DNA from: Candidatus Nitrosomaritimum aestuariumsis
GTDB taxonomy: Archaea > Thermoproteota > Nitrososphaeria > Nitrososphaerales > Nitrosopumilaceae
NCBI GenBank assembly: GCA_013867335.1
Contig: JACEMX010000146.1
Location: 1-34,454 of the forward strand
DNA length: 34,454 nt
Reading direction: 5' to 3'
The notes under the pieces were generated by a model that had not been told where the DNA came from, did no database searches, and saw only the letters and a list, made by a program, of their open reading frames with translations. The first letter of the stretch is position 1, and every line of letters starts with the position of its first letter. Both the position numbers and the translations under genes were made by a program. Below are positions 1 to 9,099 of this stretch, piece after piece.

Positions 1-420
1 TTCCTTTGGTTCATAGTTTCTTTTAGCATCAATTGCAACTACTACACATTGCCGTCCAAAAATTTCCATGAGTTCAGTGAGGAGTTTTGGATTTTTCACA
101 GCACCTGTATTAATTCCAACCTTATCTGCACCGTTTAGTAAAATATTGCGAGCATCCTCAAGAGAGTTTACTCCTCCTCCCACTGTAAAAGGAATGTTAA
201 TTACAGTTGCAACTTGTCTAACCAAATTTTTTATTGTTTCTCGTTTTTCCTCTGATGCTGTAATGTCCAGAAATACCAGCTCGTCAGCTCCTTCATCACT
301 GTACTGTTTTGCAAGTTCTACTGGATCTCCTGCGTCTTTAATTGATTTGAAATGAAGTCCCTTTACTACTCTGCCTTCTTTTACATCAAGGCATGGAATA
401 ATTCTTTTTGTTAGTGTCAT
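1..420 (-). CDS. hisF: Imidazole glycerol phosphate synthase, cyclase subunit HisF (partial, C-terminus outside window)
   Basis: The first 140 residues of HisF are present; the family is about 250 residues, so the rest lies left of the window. HisF takes ammonia delivered by HisH and converts PRFAR to imidazole glycerol phosphate and AICAR. The N-terminus holds the [15 protein letters not shown] motif with the first catalytic Asp. The second catalytic Asp is visible in VVVAIDAKR near the truncated end. The phosphate-binding GGGV loop is also present. The ATG overlaps the hisA stop codon by 4 nt (ATGA), so it is the distal visible gene of the histidine operon. Identification is secure. Confidence 0.96.
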   Translation of the reverse strand, partial: MTLTKRIIPCLDVKEGRVVKGLHFKSIKDAGDPVELAKQYSDEGADELVFLDITASEEKRETIKNLVRQVATVINIPFTVGGGVNSLEDARNILLNGADKVGINTGAVKNPKLLTELMEIFGRQCVVVAIDAKRNYEPKE

Positions 421-1121
421 GATAATTTTTTTGCCTCCTCAATTGAAATTTTGTTCTCATAAAGGGCTTTTCCTAAAATGACCCCAAATGGATTTTTTTC
501 TTTAACATTTTCTACATCTTTTGCATTAGAGATTCCGCCACTTGCAATGACATTGGCATTGAGATTGCAAGCTTTTTCCAAGAATTCTAAATCAGGACCT
601 TCAAGGGTTCCATCTCTATTGACATTGGTTAGTAAAAATTCGGTGAATCCCATTGCAAGAAAATCTTTGATTGAATCAATCAAGTCAATGTCGGTTCCTT
701 TTTGCCATCCATGAGTTACAATTTTGCCATCTTTGTGGTCAACTGAGATTACAATTTTTTCAGAGCCTAATTTTTCTAATAATTTTTTAAGAATTTCTTT
801 ATCTTTAAAGGCCAAAGTACCTATTACAATTCTTTTTGAGATATGAGCTGCATCCATAACTATTGATTCATCTCTTAGACCTCCTGCTATCTCAACTGGA
901 ATGCTGATATTTTCTATTATTTTTTTAATAATAGAAAGATTTGATCCCAATCCAAGGGTGGCATCAAGGTCAACGATATGAAGCATGTCTGCTCCATTTT
1001 TTTCCCATTTCTGGGCAATTTCAATTGGATTATCACTATAGACGGTTTTTTGTTTCGGATCCCCTTTGTAAAGTCGTACTACTTGTCCACTCATCAGATC
1101 AATTGCAGGAATTATTTTCAT
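417..1121 (-). CDS. hisA: ProFAR isomerase HisA
   Basis: A 234-residue (beta/alpha)8 enzyme that isomerises ProFAR to PRFAR in histidine synthesis. The N-terminal [14 protein letters not shown] carries the catalytic Asp8, and [15 protein letters not shown] carries the second catalytic Asp. [14 protein letters not shown] is the C-terminal phosphate-binding loop. The length is normal. The start ATG overlaps the hisH stop by 4 nt and its own stop overlaps the hisF start, so translation is probably coupled. A bifunctional HisA/PriA role cannot be excluded from sequence alone, but the operon context points to histidine. Confidence 0.96.
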   Translation of the reverse strand: MKIIPAIDLMSGQVVRLYKGDPKQKTVYSDNPIEIAQKWEKNGADMLHIVDLDATLGLGSNLSIIKKIIENISIPVEIAGGLRDESIVMDAAHISKRIVIGTLAFKDKEILKKLLEKLGSEKIVISVDHKDGKIVTHGWQKGTDIDLIDSIKDFLAMGFTEFLLTNVNRDGTLEGPDLEFLEKACNLNANVIASGGISNAKDVENVKEKNPFGVILGKALYENKISIEEAKKLS

Positions 1122-1726
1122 TTCTTACACTCGTTTAGAAAATTTTCAATCATAATAGTTCCAACTTTTCCTGATTTTTCTGGGTGAAATTGTGTTCCAA
1201 AAAAGTTGTCCTTCTCAACTACTGCTGGAACTTTAATCCCATAATCAGACTCTGCTGTAATTACATCATCTGATGTGGGTTTTGCTCTAAAAGAATGAAC
1301 AAAGTAAACCCATGATCCTTCCTTTACACCTTCAAGTATTTTTCCGGGTTTTTTTATCTCCAAATCATTCCATCCCATGTGAGGAACTTTTAGTGTTGGA
1401 GGTAGTTCAATTACTTCTCCACCAATTACGTTGAGCCCTTTTTCATGTCCTTCTTCGCTTTTCTCAAAAAACATCTCCATTCCAAGGCAGATTCCTAATA
1501 CAGGAGTTGTGTCTTTTACATAATCTTTGAATTGGATTTTGGAATGTTCGTTAATGCTTTTGATAGCTGGATCAAAGTTACCAACTCCGGGTAGTAGTAG
1601 ACCAGAGTAGTGATTAGGCTCATCAAATGTTGTAATAACATCTACCGTAGCTCCTGCGTTTTCTAGAGAGTTTTTGAGGCTGAAAATGTTTCCAGCACCA
1701 TAATCAAATATTGCTACACTTACCAT
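1118..1726 (-). CDS. hisH: Imidazole glycerol phosphate synthase, glutaminase subunit HisH
   Basis: A class I glutamine amidotransferase of 202 residues that supplies ammonia to HisF. The nucleophile is Cys80 in LGICLGME, and the His-Glu pair is in TQFHPEKSGK near the C-terminus. The N-terminal IFDYGAGNIFSLKN and LLPGVGNFDPAI motifs are typical of HisH. The start ATG overlaps the hisB stop codon by one base (TAATG), and the stop overlaps hisA by 4 nt, as expected for subunits made in equal amounts. Confidence 0.96.
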   Translation of the reverse strand: MVSVAIFDYGAGNIFSLKNSLENAGATVDVITTFDEPNHYSGLLLPGVGNFDPAIKSINEHSKIQFKDYVKDTTPVLGICLGMEMFFEKSEEGHEKGLNVIGGEVIELPPTLKVPHMGWNDLEIKKPGKILEGVKEGSWVYFVHSFRAKPTSDDVITAESDYGIKVPAVVEKDNFFGTQFHPEKSGKVGTIMIENFLNECKK

Positions 1727-2313
1727 TACATTGAACCTTTTGTACTTGGAATTCCTTTTTGTTTTTTATCGTATGATGAAGCTGTTCTGAAGGCAACTGC
1801 TAGTGATTTGATTGCAGATTCAACTTTGTGGTGGTCGTTTTCCCCATACTTTACAGTGAGGTGGATACAGCTGTTTAGATTTTGAAGCAAAGATTGGAAA
1901 AAGTGTTCCAAATCCTCTTTTGATACATCCTCGATTTTATTGCGTTTGATAGATAAAACCAATTTCCAAAAAGGTCTTTTTACCAGATCTATTGATGCTT
2001 CTGCCAGAGATTCATCCATTGGAACAGAAGCATAGCTGAATCTAGTAATTCCACTTCGATTTCCTAGCGCTTTATCAACTGCAAGACCAATAGTTATTGC
2101 AGTATCTTCAATTAAGTGATGTTCAATCTTATCATTTGATTTTGCATTTACTTTGAGATCCATCATTGAATGTTTCCCAAATGATGTGATCAAGTGATCA
2201 AGAAAGTTAATTCCTGTGTTAATTGAGGTTTTTCCTGCACCATCTAAATTTACAGAGACTGAAATTGTTGTTTCCTTTGTTTTTCTATTAAGAGTGCTTT
2301 TTCTTGCTTTCAT
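1726..2313 (-). CDS. hisB: Imidazoleglycerol-phosphate dehydratase HisB
   Basis: About 195 residues. The enzyme dehydrates imidazole glycerol phosphate to imidazole acetol phosphate with a bound metal. Metal-binding motifs include [22 protein letters not shown] and [12 protein letters not shown]. This is the monofunctional dehydratase; the phosphatase found in enterobacterial HisB fusions is absent, but a separate HAD gene lies just upstream. An in-frame GTG at 2322 would add three residues. I prefer the ATG at 2313 because [15 protein letters not shown] matches the usual N-terminus of the family. Confidence 0.95.
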   Translation of the reverse strand: MKARKSTLNRKTKETTISVSVNLDGAGKTSINTGINFLDHLITSFGKHSMMDLKVNAKSNDKIEHHLIEDTAITIGLAVDKALGNRSGITRFSYASVPMDESLAEASIDLVKRPFWKLVLSIKRNKIEDVSKEDLEHFFQSLLQNLNSCIHLTVKYGENDHHKVESAIKSLAVAFRTASSYDKKQKGIPSTKGSM

Positions 2314-2339
2314 GTTTACCACAGAAGATTAACTCTACC

Positions 2340-3314
2340 TCATTCTAAATTTAATACCTTCGGTAGTAATTCTATTGAATCTAGTACTAGTTGGGCACCA
2401 TTTTTTTCAAATAAATCTAGTTTTTGTGAAGGATTTTTGCTTGTTCCTATTATCCCACAAAAGTTAGTTTTGTGTCCTTGCTCAGTTGCTTTTTTAGCCA
2501 TGATCAAGTCCTCCATTGAATCGCCCACATAAAGAGAGTTTTTAGTATTCATTGCCTTAATTGAGCGAATTAGTGATTCAGGGTTAGGTTTTGCAAGACT
2601 TCTTGGTTCATCTTCTAAAAAGGCAGAATTATTTACATCAAACTCTTCTAACAAATTTCTGAGTGAATATCTAACTGATTCTTTTCCTCGTCCAGTTACA
2701 ATTCCTATTTTTGAGTTGTATTTTGATTTTAATTTAGAAATTAATGATGCATTTACTATGACAAGATCATTTTCAATTAATCCAGGAGTTGAGAATTCAG
2801 ATTTGTTATTGAAAAGTTTTTCATATAATTCTGGTCCATAAAATAATTGATCAAAGATTTTGTATAAGGGATTGTCATGATGAGTTCCTGGATATGACAG
2901 ATGATTTTTAATTTCATCAAAATTAATAATTTTTTCAAGGTATTTTTCTGTAGAAATAATACCTGATGTATCACAGTTTTTAATAACTTCAAAAATAAAC
3001 TCTAGTTGATCTCTTTTAGTTTTTTTTGCTACAAAAATTGAAATGATTGCAGCATATGCCAAATCTACTTCATCATTGAATCCTCCAGTTGATTTGAATC
3101 CATCTATAATTTTAGAATCAATACTAATTGCATCAGTAATGTTTGAAAATTTTTCCAAAACATATTTTGTGGTTTTATCAATAGTTAGATCATAGGATTT
3201 TGTAATATCAATTAAAACACCATCACAATCAAAAATTATTCCGTCACTGTTTGTAAGGGAATCAATTATCGAGTCATCTAGATAGATTCCAGGTTGATAT
3301 TCAGATAAAGTCAT
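2340..3314 (-). CDS. HAD-superfamily phosphatase within the his operon, candidate histidinol-phosphatase
   Basis: A 324-residue HAD hydrolase, longer than a minimal HAD. Motif I is FDCDGVLIDITKSYD near residue 30 (nucleophile and acid/base Asp). Motif II is IGIVTGRGKE, a Lys of motif III lies in SLAKPNPESL, and motif IV is YVGDSMEDLIMA. A helical cap of roughly 130 residues sits between motifs I and II, as in subfamily IA. The gene lies between hisC and hisB with a 4-nt overlap to hisC, and no other histidinol-phosphatase gene is seen among the his genes. The position therefore suggests it removes phosphate from histidinol phosphate. The HAD family is certain; the substrate is inferred. Confidence 0.85.
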   Translation of the reverse strand: MTLSEYQPGIYLDDSIIDSLTNSDGIIFDCDGVLIDITKSYDLTIDKTTKYVLEKFSNITDAISIDSKIIDGFKSTGGFNDEVDLAYAAIISIFVAKKTKRDQLEFIFEVIKNCDTSGIISTEKYLEKIINFDEIKNHLSYPGTHHDNPLYKIFDQLFYGPELYEKLFNNKSEFSTPGLIENDLVIVNASLISKLKSKYNSKIGIVTGRGKESVRYSLRNLLEEFDVNNSAFLEDEPRSLAKPNPESLIRSIKAMNTKNSLYVGDSMEDLIMAKKATEQGHKTNFCGIIGTSKNPSQKLDLFEKNGAQLVLDSIELLPKVLNLE

Positions 3315-4381
3315 CTTAATAGATCACGAATAGCTAACAAAAATCTGGAATTCATTTCTTTGGTTCCAATGGTTACCCTTAGACATCCTTCATGGTTTCC
3401 AATTTTTCCTAATTTTCTAATGGAAATTCCTTGCTCAAATAAGGCTGTAAATACGCGTTGATAGGAGCCGTGAGCGTCAAATAGTACAAAATTAGCCTCA
3501 GAATCAAAGACCTCAAAAGTATTGTATTTCTGAAGAGTTTCAATTATTCGCTGTCTTTCTTTTTTGATAATTTCTACAGAGTCCTTCATTTGTTGAGGTT
3601 TTTCTACAGCTAAAATTCCAGCCTCAATTGTAAGTGTGCTTAGTGGATATGGGTATTGTAAAACTTTGGTGAATGCTTCAGTAAATTGCTTGTTAGCAAT
3701 AAAGTATCCTAGTCTTAATCCTGCCAGTCCAAATGATTTGGATAAGGTTTGAACTACAATTAGATTTGGTTGTGTTTTTACCATGTTTGCCAAAGAGTAT
3801 TTGCTAAACTCTCCATATGCTTCATCAATTATTACCAATCCATCAAATGATTTTACAAGTTTTTGTAAATCAGCTTTTGAAAATTGGAATCCAGTAGGAT
3901 TGTTTGGAGAATCAAGATAGAGAATATCTGCATTTTTTGATTGTTTTTTAAATTCAGCGACATTTAATTTCATATCATTTGAGAAGGGTAGGGCAATCAT
4001 AGGAATAGAATAAAGTTTGCATCTTTCTTCAAAAAATCCAAATGTTGGATTTGATGTTAGTACTTTGGTTTTTGTTGTAGCAAAATTAGCTAATATCAAA
4101 TCTAATATTTGATCAGAGCCATTTCCAACTCCAATCATTGAAGAAGGTATTTTGATAAATTTTCCTATGGCCTGAATTAATCGTTCTACTCCACCTAATG
4201 GATATTCGCGTACATCAGATTTTTTTTTGGCGCCAGAAATTAAATCATTTTGAAACTGTTTGGAGATTACATAATTTTCATTGGAATCAAGTTTTAGGGA
4301 ATCTTGTTGTAATTCAGGTTTCTCATATCCTCCTATTGACAACAAATCATTGATTTTTTTTTCATACCAATTCGTTTTCAT
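3311..4381 (-). CDS. hisC: Histidinol-phosphate aminotransferase HisC
   Basis: A fold-type I PLP aminotransferase of 356 residues that converts imidazole acetol phosphate to histidinol phosphate. Visible motifs are KLDSNENY at the N-terminus, VGNGSDQILDLI, DSPNNPTGFQF, VIIDEAYGEFS and the PLP lysine in QTLSKSFGLAGLRLGY. The gene overlaps hisD by 4 nt and the HAD phosphatase gene by 4 nt, which places it unambiguously in histidine synthesis. A related PLP enzyme at 29663-30736 belongs to the cobalamin operon. Confidence 0.96.
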   Translation of the reverse strand: MKTNWYEKKINDLLSIGGYEKPELQQDSLKLDSNENYVISKQFQNDLISGAKKKSDVREYPLGGVERLIQAIGKFIKIPSSMIGVGNGSDQILDLILANFATTKTKVLTSNPTFGFFEERCKLYSIPMIALPFSNDMKLNVAEFKKQSKNADILYLDSPNNPTGFQFSKADLQKLVKSFDGLVIIDEAYGEFSKYSLANMVKTQPNLIVVQTLSKSFGLAGLRLGYFIANKQFTEAFTKVLQYPYPLSTLTIEAGILAVEKPQQMKDSVEIIKKERQRIIETLQKYNTFEVFDSEANFVLFDAHGSYQRVFTALFEQGISIRKLGKIGNHEGCLRVTIGTKEMNSRFLLAIRDLLR

Positions 4382-5649
4382 TCTATTCTTCCTCTTACTG
4401 CTTCATAGTGGTTTGGTAGACCTTCTGCTTTAGTAAACACATCAAGATAATTTGCAATTTTAGACAAGGATTTCCTAGTTGCACTAACTTGGGTGTTAAT
4501 CTTGATAAAATCAAGAACTGATAGGGACCCTCGTGTCTTTCCAAATCCATTTGTAGGTAAAATATGATTTGAGCCTAAAATATAGTCACTAGCAGAAGAA
4601 GGAGTGTCATTTCCAAGCAAAACTAATCCTGGAGTAGTGATTTTTGATGCCAGATTTTGAGAGTTTCTAGTCATGATTTGAAGGTGTTCTGGTGCTAATT
4701 CATTTGCGAGTTTGATCATATCTGATTGATTCTTACAAATTGCAATGAAGCCGTTTTGTTTAAGGCTCTTTTTTACAAATTCTGATCTTTTAATTTTTGA
4801 AATTAACCCTTCAATTGATTGGTTAACAGATTTTGCTAATTTTTCTGAATTCGTAACAAGATAACAAAAAGTATCACTACTGTGCTCTGCTTGAGAAATC
4901 AAGTCTAGAGCTATGTAATTTGGATTTGCAGAATCATCAGCAATAACTCCTAATTCTGTAGGACCTGCAAGCATATCAATGGCAGTACTATCACTAACGA
5001 CTGATTTGGCTGCAGTTACAAAAGCACCTCCTGGTCCTACAATTTTTTCAACTTTCTTTATTGATTTTGTTCCAAAAGACAGTGCTGCAATTGCTTGGGC
5101 ACCTCCAACTTTGTAAATTTCATCTGCACCACAAATATCTGCAGCAACAACGGTTAGCGCATTAATTTTTCCATTAGAGTCAGGGGGAGAAACAACAACT
5201 ATTCTTTTTACTCCTGCAACTTTTGCTGGAGTCACAGACATTATAACAGAGCTAGGGTATTTTGCAAGTCCTCCTGGAATATAGCACCCAATATTTTGTA
5301 ACGGTACAAATTTTTTAGAAATTTTCACTCCATCATTATTTATGACTATATTCTTAAGGTTAGACTTGATTGAGATTTCAGTCTTTTGTAATCTCATTTT
5401 TGCAATTTTAATTGCGTTAATTTCTTGTTTTGATACTTTGTTGTAAGCATTTTCTATTTCTTTTTTTGATACTCGCAGGTTAGAGAGTTTAGCTCCACTG
5501 AATTTTTTTTCATATTTTTTTACTGCCAAGTCTCCATCTTTCTGAACTTTTTTTATGATGGATTCTACTATTTTCTTGTTTTTTTGAGGCTGTTTTGGTA
5601 TTATTTTAGCTGCAAATTTTTCAATATTGGTTACTTGAATTATTTTCAT
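4378..5649 (-). CDS. hisD: Histidinol dehydrogenase HisD
   Basis: About 423 residues. A zinc- and NAD-dependent enzyme that oxidises histidinol to histidine, the last pathway step. Visible motifs are GCYIPGG, the AEHSSDT zinc-ligand region, LAPEHLQI with the catalytic Glu-His pair, SASDYILGSNHILPT and the C-terminal LPNHYEAVRGR. The ATG at 5649 overlaps the hisG stop codon by one base (TGATG). An in-frame TTG at 5652 exists but is unlikely to be used. The length is normal for the family. Confidence 0.96.
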   Translation of the reverse strand: MKIIQVTNIEKFAAKIIPKQPQKNKKIVESIIKKVQKDGDLAVKKYEKKFSGAKLSNLRVSKKEIENAYNKVSKQEINAIKIAKMRLQKTEISIKSNLKNIVINNDGVKISKKFVPLQNIGCYIPGGLAKYPSSVIMSVTPAKVAGVKRIVVVSPPDSNGKINALTVVAADICGADEIYKVGGAQAIAALSFGTKSIKKVEKIVGPGGAFVTAAKSVVSDSTAIDMLAGPTELGVIADDSANPNYIALDLISQAEHSSDTFCYLVTNSEKLAKSVNQSIEGLISKIKRSEFVKKSLKQNGFIAICKNQSDMIKLANELAPEHLQIMTRNSQNLASKITTPGLVLLGNDTPSSASDYILGSNHILPTNGFGKTRGSLSVLDFIKINTQVSATRKSLSKIANYLDVFTKAEGLPNHYEAVRGRIE

Positions 5650-6626
5650 CAATTTTCTTCATCACGTTTAATCTCCTCAAGTTCTAAAATTTGTCGTGGT
5701 TCATGAACTACAAGTCCTTGAGCAATTTTCCTTAACTTGGGGATTAGTTTGTGATATTCTTCTTTCCTGATGACAGTGTTTACTCCAAACCAACCATCTT
5801 CACTTAAGGGACTAACAGTAGGTCTTTTGAGTGATGGCATTTGTTTTAATAATTTTTTGAGATTATTTTCTTCAACATTAAGATAAATGTGGAGGTATTT
5901 TCTGCCGTGTACTGCTCCTCTCATCAAAGTTACAATATCAAAGATTTTTTCCCGTTTTTTTGGATCTTTAAGAGATTTTTTGTTAACTATAAGGTGAGCA
6001 GTAGAAGTAAGAACTTCATCGACAATTTTTAATTTATTTTGTTTTAGAGTAGTTCCTGTTTCAGTTACATCCATTATTGCATCTACATCTTCAGGAGGTT
6101 TTGCCTCGGTGGCTCCAAAAGACAAATGAATTTGTACATTTTTGTTTGTCCCTAATCTTACCCATGGAGTGACTATTAGAGGATCTTTTGAGCCATAGTA
6201 TTTCTTATACGATTTTGATTCTTTTAGAAATTTTGAGGCAGTTGTAAGATATTCAGAGGAAATACGAAGAATTTTTTTCTTTTTTGCATAATCTGCAATC
6301 ATTGCATCAAGATTTTTGTAAGAATATTTATCAGGAAATGCAATAACTAATCTAATTTTCCCATATTCCAAATCTAAAATTGGTTCAACATCTGCCTTTG
6401 TTTCTCCTACCCAGTCTTTTCCTGTAATTCCTACATCATACAATCCTTCAGATACTAAAGTTGGAATTTCTTGAGGTCTAAGCATCTTTACAATAATATT
6501 TGGATCATCCAAGAACACACGGTAAGTTCTACTTTTTCTGTTGACTTTGGTCCAGGATCTCTCTAAAAGTTTGAATGTTGCATCCTCAAGACTGCCTTTG
6601 GGTATTGCAAACTTTACCTGAGACAT
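5649..6626 (-). CDS. hisG: ATP phosphoribosyltransferase HisG, long form
   Basis: The first committed enzyme of histidine synthesis, joining ATP and PRPP. About 325 residues make it the long hexameric form with its own C-terminal PII-like regulatory domain (roughly residues 230-310), so no HisZ partner is needed and histidine feedback is expected. The N-terminus MSQVKFAIPKGSLEDATF is typical, and VGITGKDWVGE and ETGTTLKQNKLKIV are catalytic-domain motifs. I chose the ATG at 6626 because a TATA-like ATTATATG is centred 27 nt upstream. In-frame ATG 6641 and TTG 6644 are alternatives. First gene of the his operon. Confidence 0.94.
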   Translation of the reverse strand: MSQVKFAIPKGSLEDATFKLLERSWTKVNRKSRTYRVFLDDPNIIVKMLRPQEIPTLVSEGLYDVGITGKDWVGETKADVEPILDLEYGKIRLVIAFPDKYSYKNLDAMIADYAKKKKILRISSEYLTTASKFLKESKSYKKYYGSKDPLIVTPWVRLGTNKNVQIHLSFGATEAKPPEDVDAIMDVTETGTTLKQNKLKIVDEVLTSTAHLIVNKKSLKDPKKREKIFDIVTLMRGAVHGRKYLHIYLNVEENNLKKLLKQMPSLKRPTVSPLSEDGWFGVNTVIRKEEYHKLIPKLRKIAQGLVVHEPRQILELEEIKRDEEN

Positions 6627-6649
6627 TGTAAATTTTTTCATCAACTAGC

Positions 6650-6668
6650 CATATAATAGGATTTTAAA
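6650..6668 (-). promoter_or_regulatory. Putative his operon promoter
   Basis: Two TATA-like elements lie between hmgA and hisG on the minus strand: ATTATATG (6650-6657) and TTTAAAAT (6661-6668). They sit about 26 nt before the candidate starts at 6626 and 6641 respectively. The boxes overlap the end of hmgA, so the his genes could also be read through from it. Confidence 0.45.
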
Positions 6669-7920
6669 TTTCATTTACCAATTCTTTAGCTTTATCCAAT
6701 GAGATATTTTTCTCTTCAATCATTTTTTGAACAATTTTATCAATTTGTTCATTTGCAGCTCCTGCAGCAGCAGCCAAATTTCTAGCGTGTAATCTCATGT
6801 GTCCTTTTTGTATTCCTTCAGTAGACAGTGCTCTAATTGCACTGTAGTTTTGTGCCAATCCAGTTGCTGTCATTATACATGCAAGCTCTTGGGCAGAAGT
6901 GGCTCCAAGAATCTTGTTGCATATTTTTGCAGTAGGATGAACGTTTGCAATTCCACCAACAATTCCAACAGATAATGGTAATTCCAGGGATCCTACTAGA
7001 TTCCCATTTTCATCTTTAGACCATTTACTTAAAGATCTATATCGACCAGAATTTGCAGCATATGCATTTGCTGCTGCCTCAATAGCACGACTATCTTGTC
7101 CGGTTGCATTTGCAACAGCAATGGTCCCGTTCATAATTCCTTTGTTGTGAGTGACTGCTCTAAATACATCATTGTCTGCAAATTGGAATGCAGAAATTAT
7201 GTTATCAACTACATCTTCACCTCCAACAGCATCTTTTTCAAAAACTGCCTTGGCTCTTGCCATCCTTCTTGTTGAATAATTTGATAATATACGTAACAAA
7301 GAACGGCCACCTGTAATTTGCTCTAAAAAGGGAGAAACTCCTTCACACATGGTATTAGTTACGTTTGCACCCATTGCATCTCCAACATCAATTAGTAATT
7401 CTACTATGAGCATTTTTCCTTGCGGAGTTTCAATTTCTTTACATGATACTTCCTTGGCACCTTTACCCATTTTTGATAAGGTATTACTCTTAGAATTTGC
7501 AAGTTTTAGGATTTCATCAGTAGAATTTTTGATTTTTATGATAGCGTCTGAATTATCTACATCCAATATCTGAATTTGTCCTATACTGTATGACTCATCA
7601 GCTTCTACCTCAAATCCTCCTAGGATACGAGCAACCTTGGCACCTTTGGAAGCTGCTGCAATTACAGATGGCTCTTCAATAACCATAGGAATAACATAGT
7701 CTTTTCCATTAATTTTGAAATTTGTTGCAATCCCTAAAGGTAAAGAAAATGTACCAATAGCATTTTCCACCATCTTGTCTGCTTTTTCAAAAGAGATTCC
7801 ACCGTTGGGGTTTTCTAATATTTTTATTTCTTCATCAGACAAGTCGGCAAAGTTTTTGATAATATCTAATCTTTCAGATCTTGATTTTTCAAAAAATTTT
7901 GAAATTGATGAATCCTTCAT
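6664..7920 (-). CDS. hmgA: 3-hydroxy-3-methylglutaryl-CoA reductase, class II-like
   Basis: A 418-residue enzyme that reduces HMG-CoA to mevalonate, the committed step to archaeal isoprenoid lipids. The catalytic Glu is in MVENAIGTFSLPLGIA (near residue 52), followed by PMVIEEPSVIAAAS. The catalytic Lys is in THNKGIMNG, the Asp in ATGQDSRAIEAA, and the His in GHMRLHARNLA. The dinucleotide-binding DAMGANVTNTM is present. This motif set resembles the bacterial class II (Pseudomonas mevalonii type) more than the usual archaeal class I. The gene starts 1 nt after the sugar dehydrogenase-like gene's stop. Confidence 0.93.
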   Translation of the reverse strand: MKDSSISKFFEKSRSERLDIIKNFADLSDEEIKILENPNGGISFEKADKMVENAIGTFSLPLGIATNFKINGKDYVIPMVIEEPSVIAAASKGAKVARILGGFEVEADESYSIGQIQILDVDNSDAIIKIKNSTDEILKLANSKSNTLSKMGKGAKEVSCKEIETPQGKMLIVELLIDVGDAMGANVTNTMCEGVSPFLEQITGGRSLLRILSNYSTRRMARAKAVFEKDAVGGEDVVDNIISAFQFADNDVFRAVTHNKGIMNGTIAVANATGQDSRAIEAAANAYAANSGRYRSLSKWSKDENGNLVGSLELPLSVGIVGGIANVHPTAKICNKILGATSAQELACIMTATGLAQNYSAIRALSTEGIQKGHMRLHARNLAAAAGAANEQIDKIVQKMIEEKNISLDKAKELVNEI

Positions 7921-7921
7921 T

Positions 7922-9016
7922 TTATTTCAATATCCTCAATAGTTTATCATCCATTCTATCTGGAAAACCTTTTCCATCAGTATTTGAAGTAATTACATAA
8001 AGACTTCCATCTGGACCTTGTGCTACATCCCTAATTCTACCTGCTCCACTTAGAATGCTCTTTTGAGATTTCAACCCTTCTTCCAAGTCTAATTGATAAA
8101 GATTTGAGGCACGTAATGAGGTCATAATAAAGGAGTGTTCTAAATCAAGGGCATCTCCATAATAAAAGAGGATTCCTCCCATTTCTATTCCCGGATCATA
8201 ACACATTACTGCACCTTCAAATTGCTCTGTTTTTAGACATTCATTTTCAGGCCAACCAAAATTTTTTCCTGGTTGAATAAGATTAATTTCATCATTTTTT
8301 TCAGGTCCTAGTTCTGCAGCATACATATTTCCTGCTTCATCCCATGTTAGACCTTGCGGATTTCTAAATCCATAAGAGTATACAGGTGAATTTGAAAAAG
8401 GATTATCATCTGGAATTGTTCCATCATCATTTAATCTCAGAATTTTTCCAGCCAAAGAATTTAGATCCTGTGGAAGATGAGATGCATCAGACACAGTTCC
8501 AGTGCCAACGTATAATTTTTCATCTGGACCAAATTTTAAAAATCCACCATTGGTAAAAACTGAACCCGGAATTTTATCAAAAATTGTTGTAGCGTCTTGA
8601 AGTTTATTATCAGATTCTGTAATTCTGATTACTTTGTTCCACAAAGTTTCATTCTCTTCATATGTTAGAAAAACATAGAGAAAGTGATTGTTAGTATAAT
8701 CTGGATGAGTTGTAATTCCTAATAATCCACCATCAAAAACTTCTGCGGGACGAAATGTGGCTAGAGGCTCTTCTAACAATTCATTATTTTGAATTACTCT
8801 AATTCTACCTTCTTTTTCTGTAACAAAGATTTTTTCATCAGATACTGCTATTGAGCGTGGATTTTCTAGATTTTCTGCAAGAACTGCAACTGAGTTATCT
8901 TCGACTGTTGCAGATGGTGGTTCTGGTAAAGGGATTGGATCATCCTCAGATGTTAATACGAAAATTGAAAAAATGATTGCACCTACAATTCCTGCAATCC
9001 TTAATCTTTTATCCAC
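7922..9016 (-). CDS. Membrane-anchored PQQ-dependent sugar dehydrogenase-like beta-propeller (GSDH family)
   Basis: 364 residues. A hydrophobic segment at about residues 6-22 (LRIAGIVGAIIFSIFVL) is followed by an acidic, proline-rich linker, so the rest probably lies outside the membrane. The propeller has family motifs: ENPRSIAVSD, GLLGITTHPDY with the catalytic-type His, GGFLKFGPDEKLYVGTG, SYGFRNPQGLTW and ELGPEKNDEINLI. The family oxidises aldoses or aldehydes using PQQ and Ca2+; substrate and cofactor here are unknown. The start is a GTG with a TATA-like box about 27 nt upstream. It sits 1 nt before hmgA, probably in one transcript. Confidence 0.85.
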   Translation of the reverse strand: MDKRLRIAGIVGAIIFSIFVLTSEDDPIPLPEPPSATVEDNSVAVLAENLENPRSIAVSDEKIFVTEKEGRIRVIQNNELLEEPLATFRPAEVFDGGLLGITTHPDYTNNHFLYVFLTYEENETLWNKVIRITESDNKLQDATTIFDKIPGSVFTNGGFLKFGPDEKLYVGTGTVSDASHLPQDLNSLAGKILRLNDDGTIPDDNPFSNSPVYSYGFRNPQGLTWDEAGNMYAAELGPEKNDEINLIQPGKNFGWPENECLKTEQFEGAVMCYDPGIEMGGILFYYGDALDLEHSFIMTSLRASNLYQLDLEEGLKSQKSILSGAGRIRDVAQGPDGSLYVITSNTDGKGFPDRMDDKLLRILK

Positions 9017-9038
9017 GAAGGTTTCATCCCTTCAAATC

Positions 9039-9050
9039 CTATTAATTACT
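9039..9050 (-). promoter_or_regulatory. TATA-like promoter of the GSDH-like gene
   Basis: The minus-strand element GTAATTAATAGG is centred about 27-28 nt before the GTG at 9016. It supports a leaderless GTG start. An ATG at 9027 is out of frame. Confidence 0.5.
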
Positions 9051-9068
9051 TTCAAGGATTTGATAACG

Positions 9069-9077
9069 CGTATATAC
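9069..9077 (+). promoter_or_regulatory. TATA box of the initiator tRNA gene
   Basis: CGTATATAC is centred about 27 nt before the first tRNA base at 9100, the expected spacing for TBP/TFB-directed transcription of a tRNA with little leader. Confidence 0.6.
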
Positions 9078-9099
9078 GGCACGTTTTCATTTACGGATC

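Noticed and set aside
68-355. Open frame on the plus strand opposite hisF
   Set aside because: It is a shadow of the clear HisF coding frame and has no recognisable motif or promoter.
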